A stretch of DNA of 64,000 nt from Terriglobales bacterium (GTDB lineage: Bacteria; Acidobacteriota; Terriglobia; Bryobacterales; Bryobacteraceae). Below, piece after piece: positions 47,219 through 55,396 of the stretch (position 1 is its first letter; each line of letters starts with the position of its first letter). The position numbers were made by a program, and so were the translations under genes. The DNA lies in NCBI GenBank assembly GCA_027485675.1, contig JAIXQP010000033.1, forward strand, positions 248,001 through 312,000, written 5' to 3'. The notes beneath the pieces are model-generated. The model was given only the letters and a program-made list of their open reading frames with translations, did no database searches and was not told the DNA's origin.

Positions 47219-49149
47219 CGGAGTAAGTAGTCGCGGATGATCAGCTCGTTCATCTCGTCGAAGTAACGGTAGTAATACTGCGGCCCGCTCCGCTTCACGA
47301 TGTTACTGTTCCAGTCCGTCGGCTGCACCCAGCGCACCGTCCGGCCCTTGGCCAGATCCGCCAGGTCCCAACTCCGCAGAAAGCCCGGAATCACGGCGTC
47401 GTGCAGGAACTTATGCACCGGCGAATCGAGCGCGCTCGCCAAGCTATACGGCGCCCGTTCGAGCCACAGCTTGCCCAGCCGCGGCTCCGCTGCGCTCGCC
47501 AGCAGCAGCCACACCGCCGCCGTCCCGTCCGCCACTCCCCGAATCGGCCCCGGCGCTACGTCCGGCCGCGCCGCCAGAATCTTCACCGCCGCCGCGATAT
47601 CCTGCGCCCGCATCCCCGGCAGGTTCCGGCCGATCATCCAACTCCGCGTCGCCGCCATCCAGTCGCCGTACTCGGCGAACTCCTTCGGCGCCGGCAGCCC
47701 CCGCGGAACGATCGCCAGCACCACGGCGCCGGCCTTGGCGATCTCCTTCGCCCGCGCCGAAAGCGCCGGGCCGGATTCGACATGCACCACCCCCGGCAGC
47801 TTCGCCGTTCCCGGTGGCCGCACAATGTGGCCCGTCACCACCACCCCCGGCTCCGGCTCAAACGTGAACGTCTCCTCCGTGCCCTTCACCGCCGGCGCCG
47901 CGGCCAACGGCCGCACCAGCCGCTGCACCTCCGCGGCCAGGTCTCCCGGCCGGGCATTCTCCTTCTGCCGCTCCCGCAGCAGCTCGACCAAATCCCGGCT
48001 CTTCAGATCCGTCGCCACCTGCCCCGTCGGCAGCACCAGCAACTCCTCGTTCGTGAACATCCGGATGTTCGGGTCCTCCGCCGTCGTCCCCGTCCCGCCC
48101 AGCAGCCACTGCTGGAACCAGCCGTAGAGAGCCGTCCGGACCTCCTTCGGCGTGCCGTGTCCCCCCGGCCCCACCACCCACTTCACGCTCGATTCGGCGT
48201 CAAAGATCCGGTAGAAGCTCCGGGCCCCTTCAAAGACCACCTTGGCGCCGGCCGGCGTAAAGAAGTCCTCCTCGGTCGAGCCGATCAGCCAAGGCTTTGG
48301 CGCGAAGTGCAGCACGTAGTCCGTCTGGTCGAGCCCCTCCGATAGAAAATTCGGCAGGCTCTGCTCGGAGTCGCCAATCGAGCCCGGGAAGAGCACCTCG
48401 AACGAGTTCATATAGCAAAGCGGCGCGGCCACGCGAATCCGCGGGTCCAGCGCCGAGATGTACGTCGTCTGCGTCCCGCCGCCGGAGCAGCCCGTCGCCC
48501 CGATCCGCTCGGGGTCCACGGCCGGATGCGAAACCAGATAGTCGAGTGCGCGCTTGGCGTCCCAGATGAAGTACCGCGCCAGCGTATCGCCCACCAGCAG
48601 CGCCTGCGTCCCGGCGAGCCAGTGCTCCGGCACCCCGCCGTAGACGAGCGCCCGGTTCAGCCGCCGGTCATAAGCCTGGCTGCGCTCCCCTTGTCCCATC
48701 GGGTCGAAGGCCAGCACCACAAATCCCTGCGCCGCCAGGTTCGCCGCAATCCGCTGCGCCGCCGGCTTGCCCTCGTTCCAGTGGCCGATTGAAAACAGAA
48801 TCGCCGGATGCTTGCCGGGCTTCTTCGGCAGGTACAGGTTGGCCGTCATCCAATAGCCGGGCAGGCTCTCGAGGGCGACCAGTTCAATCGAGTGCGTCGG
48901 CGCTTCCAGGCGCCCGGTGATCTTCGGATTCAACGGCCCCGAGTACGCCGGCAACCCGCCGATCACCCGGAGCAGCTTCTCCCGCAGCACCTGCTGCCGG
49001 GCCACCGCCTCGGCCTTCGTCCGGACTGGCTCGAGCGAAGCCCGGCGCTGCGCCAGCAGTAGCTGGGCTTGCTGATTCAGCCAATCGTTAAAGCTTTGCG
49101 CGGAGAGCGAAGCGGAAAGTACCACCAACAGCGGGAGCAGTTTGGTCAC
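47215..49149 (-). CDS. secreted alpha/beta hydrolase, acetyl-xylan-esterase-like, with a second degenerate hydrolase half
   Basis: Exported protein of 644 residues (signal peptide 1-17). The first half is an alpha/beta hydrolase: AILFSIGHWNEGKPAA (oxyanion side), LAFDPMGQGERSQAY, nucleophile Ser222 in GATGCSGGGTQ and a histidine in VGPGGHGTP. This suits carbohydrate or deacetylase esterases (Axe-like). The second half (about 400-644) has the same strand pattern (GVVHVESGPALSARAKEI, AVVLAIVPRGLP) but its nucleophile elbow reads GVADG, so it is probably inactive. It overlaps genes on both sides by four bases in a three-gene operon. The substrate is unknown. Confidence 0.82.
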   Translation of the reverse strand: MTKLLPLLVVLSASLSAQSFNDWLNQQAQLLLAQRRASLEPVRTKAEAVARQQVLREKLLRVIGGLPAYSGPLNPKITGRLEAPTHSIELVALESLPGYWMTANLYLPKKPGKHPAILFSIGHWNEGKPAAQRIAANLAAQGFVVLAFDPMGQGERSQAYDRRLNRALVYGGVPEHWLAGTQALLVGDTLARYFIWDAKRALDYLVSHPAVDPERIGATGCSGGGTQTTYISALDPRIRVAAPLCYMNSFEVLFPGSIGDSEQSLPNFLSEGLDQTDYVLHFAPKPWLIGSTEEDFFTPAGAKVVFEGARSFYRIFDAESSVKWVVGPGGHGTPKEVRTALYGWFQQWLLGGTGTTAEDPNIRMFTNEELLVLPTGQVATDLKSRDLVELLRERQKENARPGDLAAEVQRLVRPLAAAPAVKGTEETFTFEPEPGVVVTGHIVRPPGTAKLPGVVHVESGPALSARAKEIAKAGAVVLAIVPRGLPAPKEFAEYGDWMAATRSWMIGRNLPGMRAQDIAAAVKILAARPDVAPGPIRGVADGTAAVWLLLASAAEPRLGKLWLERAPYSLASALDSPVHKFLHDAVIPGFLRSWDLADLAKGRTVRWVQPTDWNSNIVKRSGPQYYYRYFDEMNELIIRDYLLR

Positions 49150-50324
49150 TTCTGCATTGTATGCGGAGGCGGCAGCAGCTTGGCGAGGATCTCGGGGATC
49201 TCAAAAATAGCGCGGTTCTCAATCGAGGCGACGCGCTTTCGCAGTTTCTCGAAGGTCGCCGGAACCAGCATCCGTTCGAGCGCCGGCACCACCTCCGAGA
49301 AGCTCCCCAGCGACTCGCCCACGCCCTGCTGCTTCACCCAATCGGCGTTGAACCGCTCCTGCGGCAGCGTCCAGGCGTTCTTCTCGACAATCACCGGCAG
49401 CCCCATCTGAATCGCTTCGCTGACGCTGCCCGGCCCCGGCTTGCCGATAAAGAAATCGGCCACCTGCATAAACGAAGGGACCTGCCGCGTGAACCCCTCC
49501 ACATGCTTGCGAATCCGGCCCTGCCGCGCCCGCAGCTTGGCCGCCAGCTTCTCATTCTTGCCGCACAGCAGCAGCAACTGCACGTTCAACTGCGAGGCCT
49601 CAATCCGGTCGTAGATTTCGAGCATCTTGTTCGACCCTTCGCCGCCAAACAGAACCAAGCCAGTCGGCACCCCCGGTTCGAGCCCATACTGCCGCAACGC
49701 AACGTCGCGGTCCACCGGCGGGACCTCATAGAAACGGGGATGCAGAATCATCCCCGAGACCCGGTGGATCTCCGACCCCGGCGCCGAAGCCGCCCGCGCC
49801 TGTTCGGCCGCGGTATCGGTGCCACACACAAACACCTGCCGTTGGTTCTCGATCCAGAAGTGCGGCGGGTAGTCCGCCATGTCCGTCAGGATCGTGACGT
49901 ACGGCACCTCGGGGGCCGCCGCGCGCAATGCCTGGAACATCGACCGGTTGAAGTTCGGGACAACGGAGACGGCCAGGTCCGGCCGGTTCTCCGTCCAATA
50001 CCGCGTCAGCACGCGCACCTGCGCCCGGTGATAGATCCGAATCACCCCGTGCATCAGCGGCAGCAGTTGCGTCGAACCGAGCGTCCAGCCCTTGGCGAGC
50101 AACTGGTTGTAAATCTCCTCGAGGCGCAGCCCGGTGAGCTTGCGAAAGATATCCAGTTCGTCGAGGACATCCTGCAAGTCGATCAGTTGCACGTCCCATG
50201 GCCGCCCCTGCGCGGCAATCACCTGCTGCAAAGCCGTAGCGGCAGCGCGGTGGCCACCACCGGCGTCAAAGAACAAAAATTGGATCTGCGGGCGCTTGGA
50301 CAAGATATAAACATAGTCTTTCAT
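49146..50324 (-). CDS. MGDG synthase-like glycosyltransferase (GT28 type)
   Basis: GT-B glycosyltransferase of 392 residues. The N-terminal FFDAGGGHRAAATALQQ is the acceptor-lipid motif of the MGDG synthase/processive diacylglycerol glycosyltransferase group. The C-terminal half has LVLFGGEGSNKM and the donor site IGKPGPGSVSEAIQMGLPVIV. It probably adds a hexose to a membrane lipid at the inner leaflet. It is the first gene of the run with the hydrolase and gluQ, divergent from the PAP2 gene. Confidence 0.85.
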   Translation of the reverse strand: MKDYVYILSKRPQIQFLFFDAGGGHRAAATALQQVIAAQGRPWDVQLIDLQDVLDELDIFRKLTGLRLEEIYNQLLAKGWTLGSTQLLPLMHGVIRIYHRAQVRVLTRYWTENRPDLAVSVVPNFNRSMFQALRAAAPEVPYVTILTDMADYPPHFWIENQRQVFVCGTDTAAEQARAASAPGSEIHRVSGMILHPRFYEVPPVDRDVALRQYGLEPGVPTGLVLFGGEGSNKMLEIYDRIEASQLNVQLLLLCGKNEKLAAKLRARQGRIRKHVEGFTRQVPSFMQVADFFIGKPGPGSVSEAIQMGLPVIVEKNAWTLPQERFNADWVKQQGVGESLGSFSEVVPALERMLVPATFEKLRKRVASIENRAIFEIPEILAKLLPPPHTMQK

Positions 50325-50362
50325 AAATGTTTTTCAGTTTTGTCACTTTTCCGTAAACATTT
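50325..50362. repeat. inverted repeat between divergent lipid genes
   Basis: Eight-base arms AAATGTTT (50325-50332) and AAACATTT (50355-50362) with 22 bases between, in an A+T-rich 56-base gap between a lipid glycosyltransferase gene and a PAP2 phosphatase gene. The placement suits a shared operator; no regulator is identified. Confidence 0.3.
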
Positions 50363-50380
50363 CGCCCTTAGCATGATGCT

Positions 50381-50920
50381 ATGCGAGTGGCTGTCACTCT
50401 CGTCAGTTTCATCGAGGAGCGGGATCACCGGCTGATGCGCCGTTGCAACCGCTGGGAGGCCCCGCGTTGGGTGCGGTGGGCGATGATCTACGCCACGCGC
50501 GGCGGCGATGGCTGGCTGTGGTATCTGCTGGCCGTGGCGGTTTTGGCTTTGGGTGGCGAGGAACGGTTTCGTGTGGTCGGAGCGGCCACGCTCTCCGCCG
50601 CGGTCGGGGTGGCGCTCTTTCTCCGCCTCAAGAAGATAACGGGCCGCCGCCGTCCCTGCGCCCTCGAACGCCATTGCTGGGCGACGCTGCTGCCGCCGGA
50701 CCAGTTCTCCTTCCCCTCCGGTCATTCGATGACCGCGTTCGCCGTCTGCGTCCCGGTCAGCCTCGCCTACCCGGTACTAACGCCGGGCCTCACTGTCTGC
50801 GCCCTCCTGATCGCGGCCTCGCGGATCCTGCTCGGCATGCACTTCTTGAGCGACGTCGTCGTCGGCTCCGTGCTCGGGGCTCTGCTGGGCTACGCCAGCT
50901 TCGCCCTCTTCATGGTCTAA
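50381..50920 (+). CDS. PAP2 family phosphatase
   Basis: Membrane phosphatase of 179 residues with the three-part signature: KKITGRRRP (84-92), PSGHS (112-116) and SRILLGMHFLSD (147-158). Several helices surround it. Members dephosphorylate lipid phosphates such as phosphatidic acid or undecaprenyl pyrophosphate at the outer side of the membrane. The 3' end overlaps the convergent permease gene by 11 bases. Confidence 0.92.
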   Translation: MRVAVTLVSFIEERDHRLMRRCNRWEAPRWVRWAMIYATRGGDGWLWYLLAVAVLALGGEERFRVVGAATLSAAVGVALFLRLKKITGRRRPCALERHCWATLLPPDQFSFPSGHSMTAFAVCVPVSLAYPVLTPGLTVCALLIAASRILLGMHFLSDVVVGSVLGALLGYASFALFMV

Positions 50921-52082
50921 GCCAAAGGAGCCATGCCGTACCCGCGGCGACCGTAAGCAGCGTCAGCGGCAACCCGGCCCGCGTGTACTCCCAAAAGGTG
51001 ATCCGGTGCACCTCCCGGGCGCGTTCGGCCACGATCAGATTAGCCATCGAGCCCGAAAGCGTTAGGTTTCCCGCCAGCGTCGCCGACATCGAGAGCGCCA
51101 GCCACGCCTCTGTTGCGTTTGGCAGCCGCTCAATCACCGGCTTAAACAACATCACCGAGGGAACATTGGAAACAAGGTTCGACAGCAGCACCGACGCCGT
51201 GCTGAGCACCGGCAGCTTTTCTAATCGGAACGTCGCCGCCCAGGCGAAGAGCTCCTCGTCGAGCGAGGTCTTCTCGACCCCGGCTAGCACCACGAACAGG
51301 CCGGAGAAGAGGACGAGCAGCGGCCAGTCGATCTGCGCGTAAATCGCCTCGGGATGCACCCGCCGCGTAATCAGCAGCGCCGCGCCCGCCACCATCGCCG
51401 AGACCGCGATCGGAGCCCCCAAGAACAACGCCGCGAACATCACCAGCGCTGCGGTCAGCGACTTGATCAGCAGCATCCGGTCCACCGCCACCGGTTGCTC
51501 CGGCACCTCCACCCGCGCCGTTGCGGAGAACTCCTCCCGGTGCATCCAGCGCAGCAGAACGAACGTCACTACGACGCCGAACACCGCTACCGGCGCCAAA
51601 GTGAAGAAGAACGTGGCGTAGGGAATCCCCGAAAAACCGCCGATCATCATGTTCTGCGGATTGCCCGTGATCGTGGCCGCGCTGCCAACGTTTGACGCCA
51701 TCGCGACGGCTAGCAGATACGGCAGCGGCCGCCGCCCCAGCGAGCCGGTGATTTCAAGCACCAGCGGCGTCATGACGATGCAGATCGTGTCGTTGACGAA
51801 CATCGCCGAGAGCACCGCGGTGATCACGATCACCGCCGCGAGCAAGGACTGGGGCCCGTGTGCCCGCCGGACGAACCACCGGGCGGCCCACGGGAAAAAC
51901 CCGGCGACGCGCAGGTTGGCCACCACGATCATCATCCCAAACAGCAGCAGAATCGTTTCATAGTGGATGGAACGCCAGGCCTCTTCGAGGTTCAGGATTC
52001 CAGCCGCCAGCATGGCCCCGGCGCCGACGATCGCGGCGCCGGTGCGGTCCAGCCGGAGCCCCGGCAGCGAACCAATCGCCAT
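50910..52082 (-). CDS. SLC13/CitMHS-type anion permease
   Basis: Permease of at least 390 residues with ten or more helices. SLPGLRLDRTGAAIVGAG near the start, FVNDTICIVMTPLVLEI, the hairpin motif ASNVGSAATITGNPQNMMIG and a second pseudo-repeat ending LVSNVPSVMLFKPVI fit the ion transporter superfamily with CitMHS/ArsB/YbiR relatives. The ion is unknown. The ATG at 52082 is the first canonical start, but the same frame upstream reads LIFALTFSV (52083-52109), which looks like the missing half of the first helix. A non-canonical start such as CTG at 52109 is therefore likely. Confidence 0.85.
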   Translation of the reverse strand: MAIGSLPGLRLDRTGAAIVGAGAMLAAGILNLEEAWRSIHYETILLLFGMMIVVANLRVAGFFPWAARWFVRRAHGPQSLLAAVIVITAVLSAMFVNDTICIVMTPLVLEITGSLGRRPLPYLLAVAMASNVGSAATITGNPQNMMIGGFSGIPYATFFFTLAPVAVFGVVVTFVLLRWMHREEFSATARVEVPEQPVAVDRMLLIKSLTAALVMFAALFLGAPIAVSAMVAGAALLITRRVHPEAIYAQIDWPLLVLFSGLFVVLAGVEKTSLDEELFAWAATFRLEKLPVLSTASVLLSNLVSNVPSVMLFKPVIERLPNATEAWLALSMSATLAGNLTLSGSMANLIVAERAREVHRITFWEYTRAGLPLTLLTVAAGTAWLLWLRP

Positions 52083-52179
52083 GACGCTAAACGTGAGGGC
52101 GAAAATCAGAAGGGCAGTGAACTGTTGCGGATGGCCGATAGGGTTAGGATGGCATGATTCCGCGCGATACTTGGGATAA

Positions 52180-53958
52180 GTGGGTACACCTCGGGAAACG
52201 TATAGCGCCCTGCTCGCCGAGCGGAAGCAGGTTTGGAGTGCCGCCGTCGCCCGGCACGAGCAGTTCGGATATCTGCGGCTCGTTCTGTTCGCCGCGCTGG
52301 CCTATGTTGCCTGGAAAACTCTGTACCAAGCCGCCTGGCCGGCCTGGTATCTCCTGCTGCCCGTCGGGGCGTTCGTCGTCGCGGCCCTGGTTCACAACCG
52401 GGTGCTGCAACGCCGCGACGAGGCCGCCCGCAGCGCCCGCTACTTTGAGCGCGGGCTCGACCGGATCAACCGAAACTGGTCCGGCGTGGGCAGCGACGGC
52501 TTGGCCTGGCTGCCGGAGCGGCACCTTTACGCCAGTGACCTCGACCTGTTCGGGCGCGGCAATCTCTTTCAGTGGATGAACCAGGCGCGGACGCGCATGG
52601 GCGAAAAGACCCTGGCGAACTGGCTGTTGCATCCGGCCCCCGTCCAGGAGGTCCGGGAGCGGGAAGCCGCCGTGCGCGAACTGGCGCCGGATGTCGCGCT
52701 GCGGGAGCGGATGTACATGGTCTCGGAAGCCGTGGCGGCCAGCGTTCACCCCGAGCCCCTGCGCCGCTGGGCCGAGGCCGAACCCGAGATGCCCCCGCAA
52801 AGTTGGCGCGGGCTGGTGATCGGCTGGAACGCCGCGTTCGCCTTGGGGCTCGCCACCGGATTCCTCACCGGCTTCTGGAGCATCGCGCTCCTGGTCCTGA
52901 CGGGAATGGCGGGGTTCGGCTTGTGGCTGCGGCCGCGGGTGCTGCATGCGCTGCATGCGGCGGAGGCGGCCGCGGCGGAGTTGGAGGTTTTCGGCGCGGC
53001 GCTCGCCGTGTTCGAGAACCGGACCTTTCAAGCCCCGAAGTTGCAAGAGCTGACCAAGGCGCTGCGGGCCGATGGCGCCGCACCGTCCGCCCGGGTTCGT
53101 CAACTGGCCAAGCTCGCCGTCTGGATCACCTCCCGCGACCATCCCGCCTTGCGGGTCATCGGACCCGTGATGATGTTGGGCACCCATCTGGCGTTTGCCG
53201 CCGACTCCTGGCGCGCGGCCAACGGCCCGCTGGTGGGCCGGTGGCTCTCGGCCATGGGCGAGATGGAGGCGCTGCTTTCGCTCTCCGCGTTCGCCTTCGA
53301 AAACCCGGAGTTAGTCTGGCCCGAGTGGGCCGACGCTCCCGAACCGTACTTCGACGGGGAAGCCCTGCGGCATCCTCTGCTCGATCCCGCCCGCGCCGTC
53401 CCGAACACTCTGGCGCTTTCGCTCGCCGATCCCTTTGTCCTGGTCAGCGGATCGAACATGAGCGGCAAAAGCACCTTTCTCCGGACGCTCGGGCTCGCGG
53501 TGGTGATGGCCCACGCCGGCGCGCCGGTGGCGGCCCAACGCCTGCGCCTCTCCCGGTTGGTGGTGGGCGCCTCAATCTCCACCCACGATTCGCTGCAGGA
53601 GGGCGCCTCGCGGTTCTTCGCCGAGATCTCCCGGCTGCGGGATATTCTCGCCTTGGCCGAGTCCGGCGAGCCCGTGCTGTTTCTCTTGGATGAGTTGCTG
53701 AGCGGCACCAACTCCCGCGACCGGCGCATGGGCGCCGAGGGCGTCCTGCGCGGCCTGCGCGAACGAGGCGCCATCGGGCTGGTGACCACCCACGATCTGG
53801 CCTTGGCGGAGGTGTCCCAGTCCCGCCAGGTCCACTTCGCCGATTCCCTCCTCGACGGCAACATCCACTTCGACTATAAGATGAAACCGGGGGTCGTGCC
53901 GGGAAGCAATGCGCTGGCCCTGATGCACGCGCTCGGTCTGCCTGTAGGCGAAGGATGA
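52180..53958 (+). CDS. membrane-anchored MutS-family ATPase
   Basis: Protein of 592 residues from a GTG. Unlike mismatch repair MutS it lacks the mismatch-recognition and connector domains. Instead it has two pairs of hydrophobic helices (about 33-72 and 210-247), then a lever-like helical segment and the MutS ATPase: Walker A GSNMSGKST near 424, Walker B VLFLLDELLSGTNS and VTTHDLAL. The Phe-x-Glu mismatch motif is absent. Such membrane MutS homologues are widespread but unexplained. It diverges from the permease by 97 bases and is followed seven bases later by proline dehydrogenase. Confidence 0.88.
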   Translation: MGTPRETYSALLAERKQVWSAAVARHEQFGYLRLVLFAALAYVAWKTLYQAAWPAWYLLLPVGAFVVAALVHNRVLQRRDEAARSARYFERGLDRINRNWSGVGSDGLAWLPERHLYASDLDLFGRGNLFQWMNQARTRMGEKTLANWLLHPAPVQEVREREAAVRELAPDVALRERMYMVSEAVAASVHPEPLRRWAEAEPEMPPQSWRGLVIGWNAAFALGLATGFLTGFWSIALLVLTGMAGFGLWLRPRVLHALHAAEAAAAELEVFGAALAVFENRTFQAPKLQELTKALRADGAAPSARVRQLAKLAVWITSRDHPALRVIGPVMMLGTHLAFAADSWRAANGPLVGRWLSAMGEMEALLSLSAFAFENPELVWPEWADAPEPYFDGEALRHPLLDPARAVPNTLALSLADPFVLVSGSNMSGKSTFLRTLGLAVVMAHAGAPVAAQRLRLSRLVVGASISTHDSLQEGASRFFAEISRLRDILALAESGEPVLFLLDELLSGTNSRDRRMGAEGVLRGLRERGAIGLVTTHDLALAEVSQSRQVHFADSLLDGNIHFDYKMKPGVVPGSNALALMHALGLPVGEG

Positions 53959-53965
53959 ACAGCAA

Positions 53966-54877
53966 ATGCTCCGCGGTCTGTTTCTCTCTCTATCTCGTAA
54001 CCGGACCCTCCGGCAGTTTATGGAGACCTCCCGCTATGCGGCGGGACTGACCTCCCGGTTCATTGCGGGGAACACCCTCGAAGCCGGTATGGCGGTCTGC
54101 CGCCAACTCTCCGGGCGCGGCATTCTGACGGCTCTCGATCACCTCGGTGAGAACGTGGCGACGGAGGCGGAAGCCGCCGCCGCGAGCGGCGAAATCGTCC
54201 AGGCGCTGCAGGCCATCGAGCGCGCCGGAACGCAGGCGACCGTGGCGATCAAGCTCACCCAGTTCGGCCTCGATCTCGGAGACGAGGTCTGCCGCCGCAA
54301 TCTCCGGCCGGTATTTGCCCAGGCCCGGCAGATGGGAACCCGCGTCGAAATCGACATGGAGTCCACCGCCTATACCGAGCGCACGCTGGCCATCGTCAAG
54401 CAAATGCATGCCGAGTTCGGCTGCGTCCGGGCCGTTCTGCAGGCCTATCTGTACCGAACTGAAACGGATGTTGCCGAACTGAACCGTCTCGGTGTGCCAA
54501 TCCGGTTATGCAAAGGCGCTTACCAGGAACCGGCGGACCTGGCGTTCCCCGCCAAGGCTGACGTCGATACCAATTTCGTAAAGCTGATGGAGACCCTGCT
54601 GCGCGAGGGGACGCAGCCCGCCATCGCCAGCCATGATGAGCGGATTCTGGTGCGGGCGCTCGCCTACGCCCGGGAACTAAAGCTGGATCCGGAACGTTAT
54701 GAGTTTCAGATGCTGTATGGGATCCGCCGGCAGTGGCAGCAGCGGTTAGTGGAGGAGGGCCAACGTGTCCGGTTGTATGTGCCTTATGGAAAGGCTTGGT
54801 ATCCGTACTTCATGCGCCGGTTGGCGGAGCGCCCGGCCAACGTCGTGTTTTTGGCTACTAACCTGCTTGAGAACTGA
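53966..54877 (+). CDS. proline dehydrogenase
   Basis: FAD-dependent TIM-barrel enzyme of 303 residues, the monofunctional (PRODH) form, as there is no P5C dehydrogenase domain. Landmarks: ALDHLGENV, VAIKLTQFGLDL, EIDMESTAYTE, RLCKGAYQEP, FQMLYGIR and the substrate-binding YVPYGKAWYPYFMRRLAERP. It oxidises proline to pyrroline-5-carboxylate and feeds electrons to quinones. It lies seven bases after the MutS-like gene, probably in one transcript. A short hairpin CGGAGG/CCTCCG follows the stop but has no T run. Confidence 0.92.
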   Translation: MLRGLFLSLSRNRTLRQFMETSRYAAGLTSRFIAGNTLEAGMAVCRQLSGRGILTALDHLGENVATEAEAAAASGEIVQALQAIERAGTQATVAIKLTQFGLDLGDEVCRRNLRPVFAQARQMGTRVEIDMESTAYTERTLAIVKQMHAEFGCVRAVLQAYLYRTETDVAELNRLGVPIRLCKGAYQEPADLAFPAKADVDTNFVKLMETLLREGTQPAIASHDERILVRALAYARELKLDPERYEFQMLYGIRRQWQQRLVEEGQRVRLYVPYGKAWYPYFMRRLAERPANVVFLATNLLEN

Positions 54878-54940
54878 CGGAGGTGATAGTTTTCCTCCGA
54901 TTCCGGCAACCTTCTGCCATTCTTTGGAGTCTACACGGGT

Positions 54941-55384
54941 ATGAAATTCTGGCTCTTCCTTCTCGCAAAACTGGGGATCGTGGCAGCCGTATTGCGAGGG
55001 GTGTGGTGGGTGATGGAGCAGGTGATTCCTGAACCGGCCACCATCGCGACGTATCAACTAGGTAGGTTCGGTCAGGATTTTTACTGGACCACAGGTATCT
55101 TTCTCTTCTTCCTGCTCGGAGCAGGTCTAGTCTTTCTCTGTTTCCTTGATCAGCGCTACCGCTGCCGGACCTGCCTCCGGCGCTTGCGCATGCCCCTGTC
55201 GACCGGTTCGTGGGACCAGATGCTGCAGTTCGGCCGCCCGAAGATGGAGTACATCTGCCCGTTCGGACACGGGACTCTGGACGTCCACCAGATTCAATTT
55301 TCCGGCCGGGAGAAGGATGATTGGCGGAAGCATGACGACGACATTTGGCGGGAACTCGAGAGCCTGAGCGGTAGTGAGAAGTAG
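54941..55384 (+). CDS. two-helix membrane protein with zinc-ribbon-like tail
   Basis: Protein of 147 residues. Two membrane helices (about 3-22 and 51-70) are followed by a soluble part with CRTCLRRLRMPLSTG and YICPFGHGTLDV, a possible metal site (CxxC plus C/H), and a charged C-terminus. No named family recognised. It sits between proline dehydrogenase and a class A PBP on the same strand, 12 bases before the latter, so it may act with it. Confidence 0.7.
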   Translation: MKFWLFLLAKLGIVAAVLRGVWWVMEQVIPEPATIATYQLGRFGQDFYWTTGIFLFFLLGAGLVFLCFLDQRYRCRTCLRRLRMPLSTGSWDQMLQFGRPKMEYICPFGHGTLDVHQIQFSGREKDDWRKHDDDIWRELESLSGSEK

Positions 55385-55396
55385 GCTAAGGTACCA

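Noticed and set aside
54879-54901. Hairpin CGGAGG/CCTCCG after proline dehydrogenase as a terminator
   Set aside because: No T run follows and the stem is short; the next gene on the same strand starts about 40 bases later.
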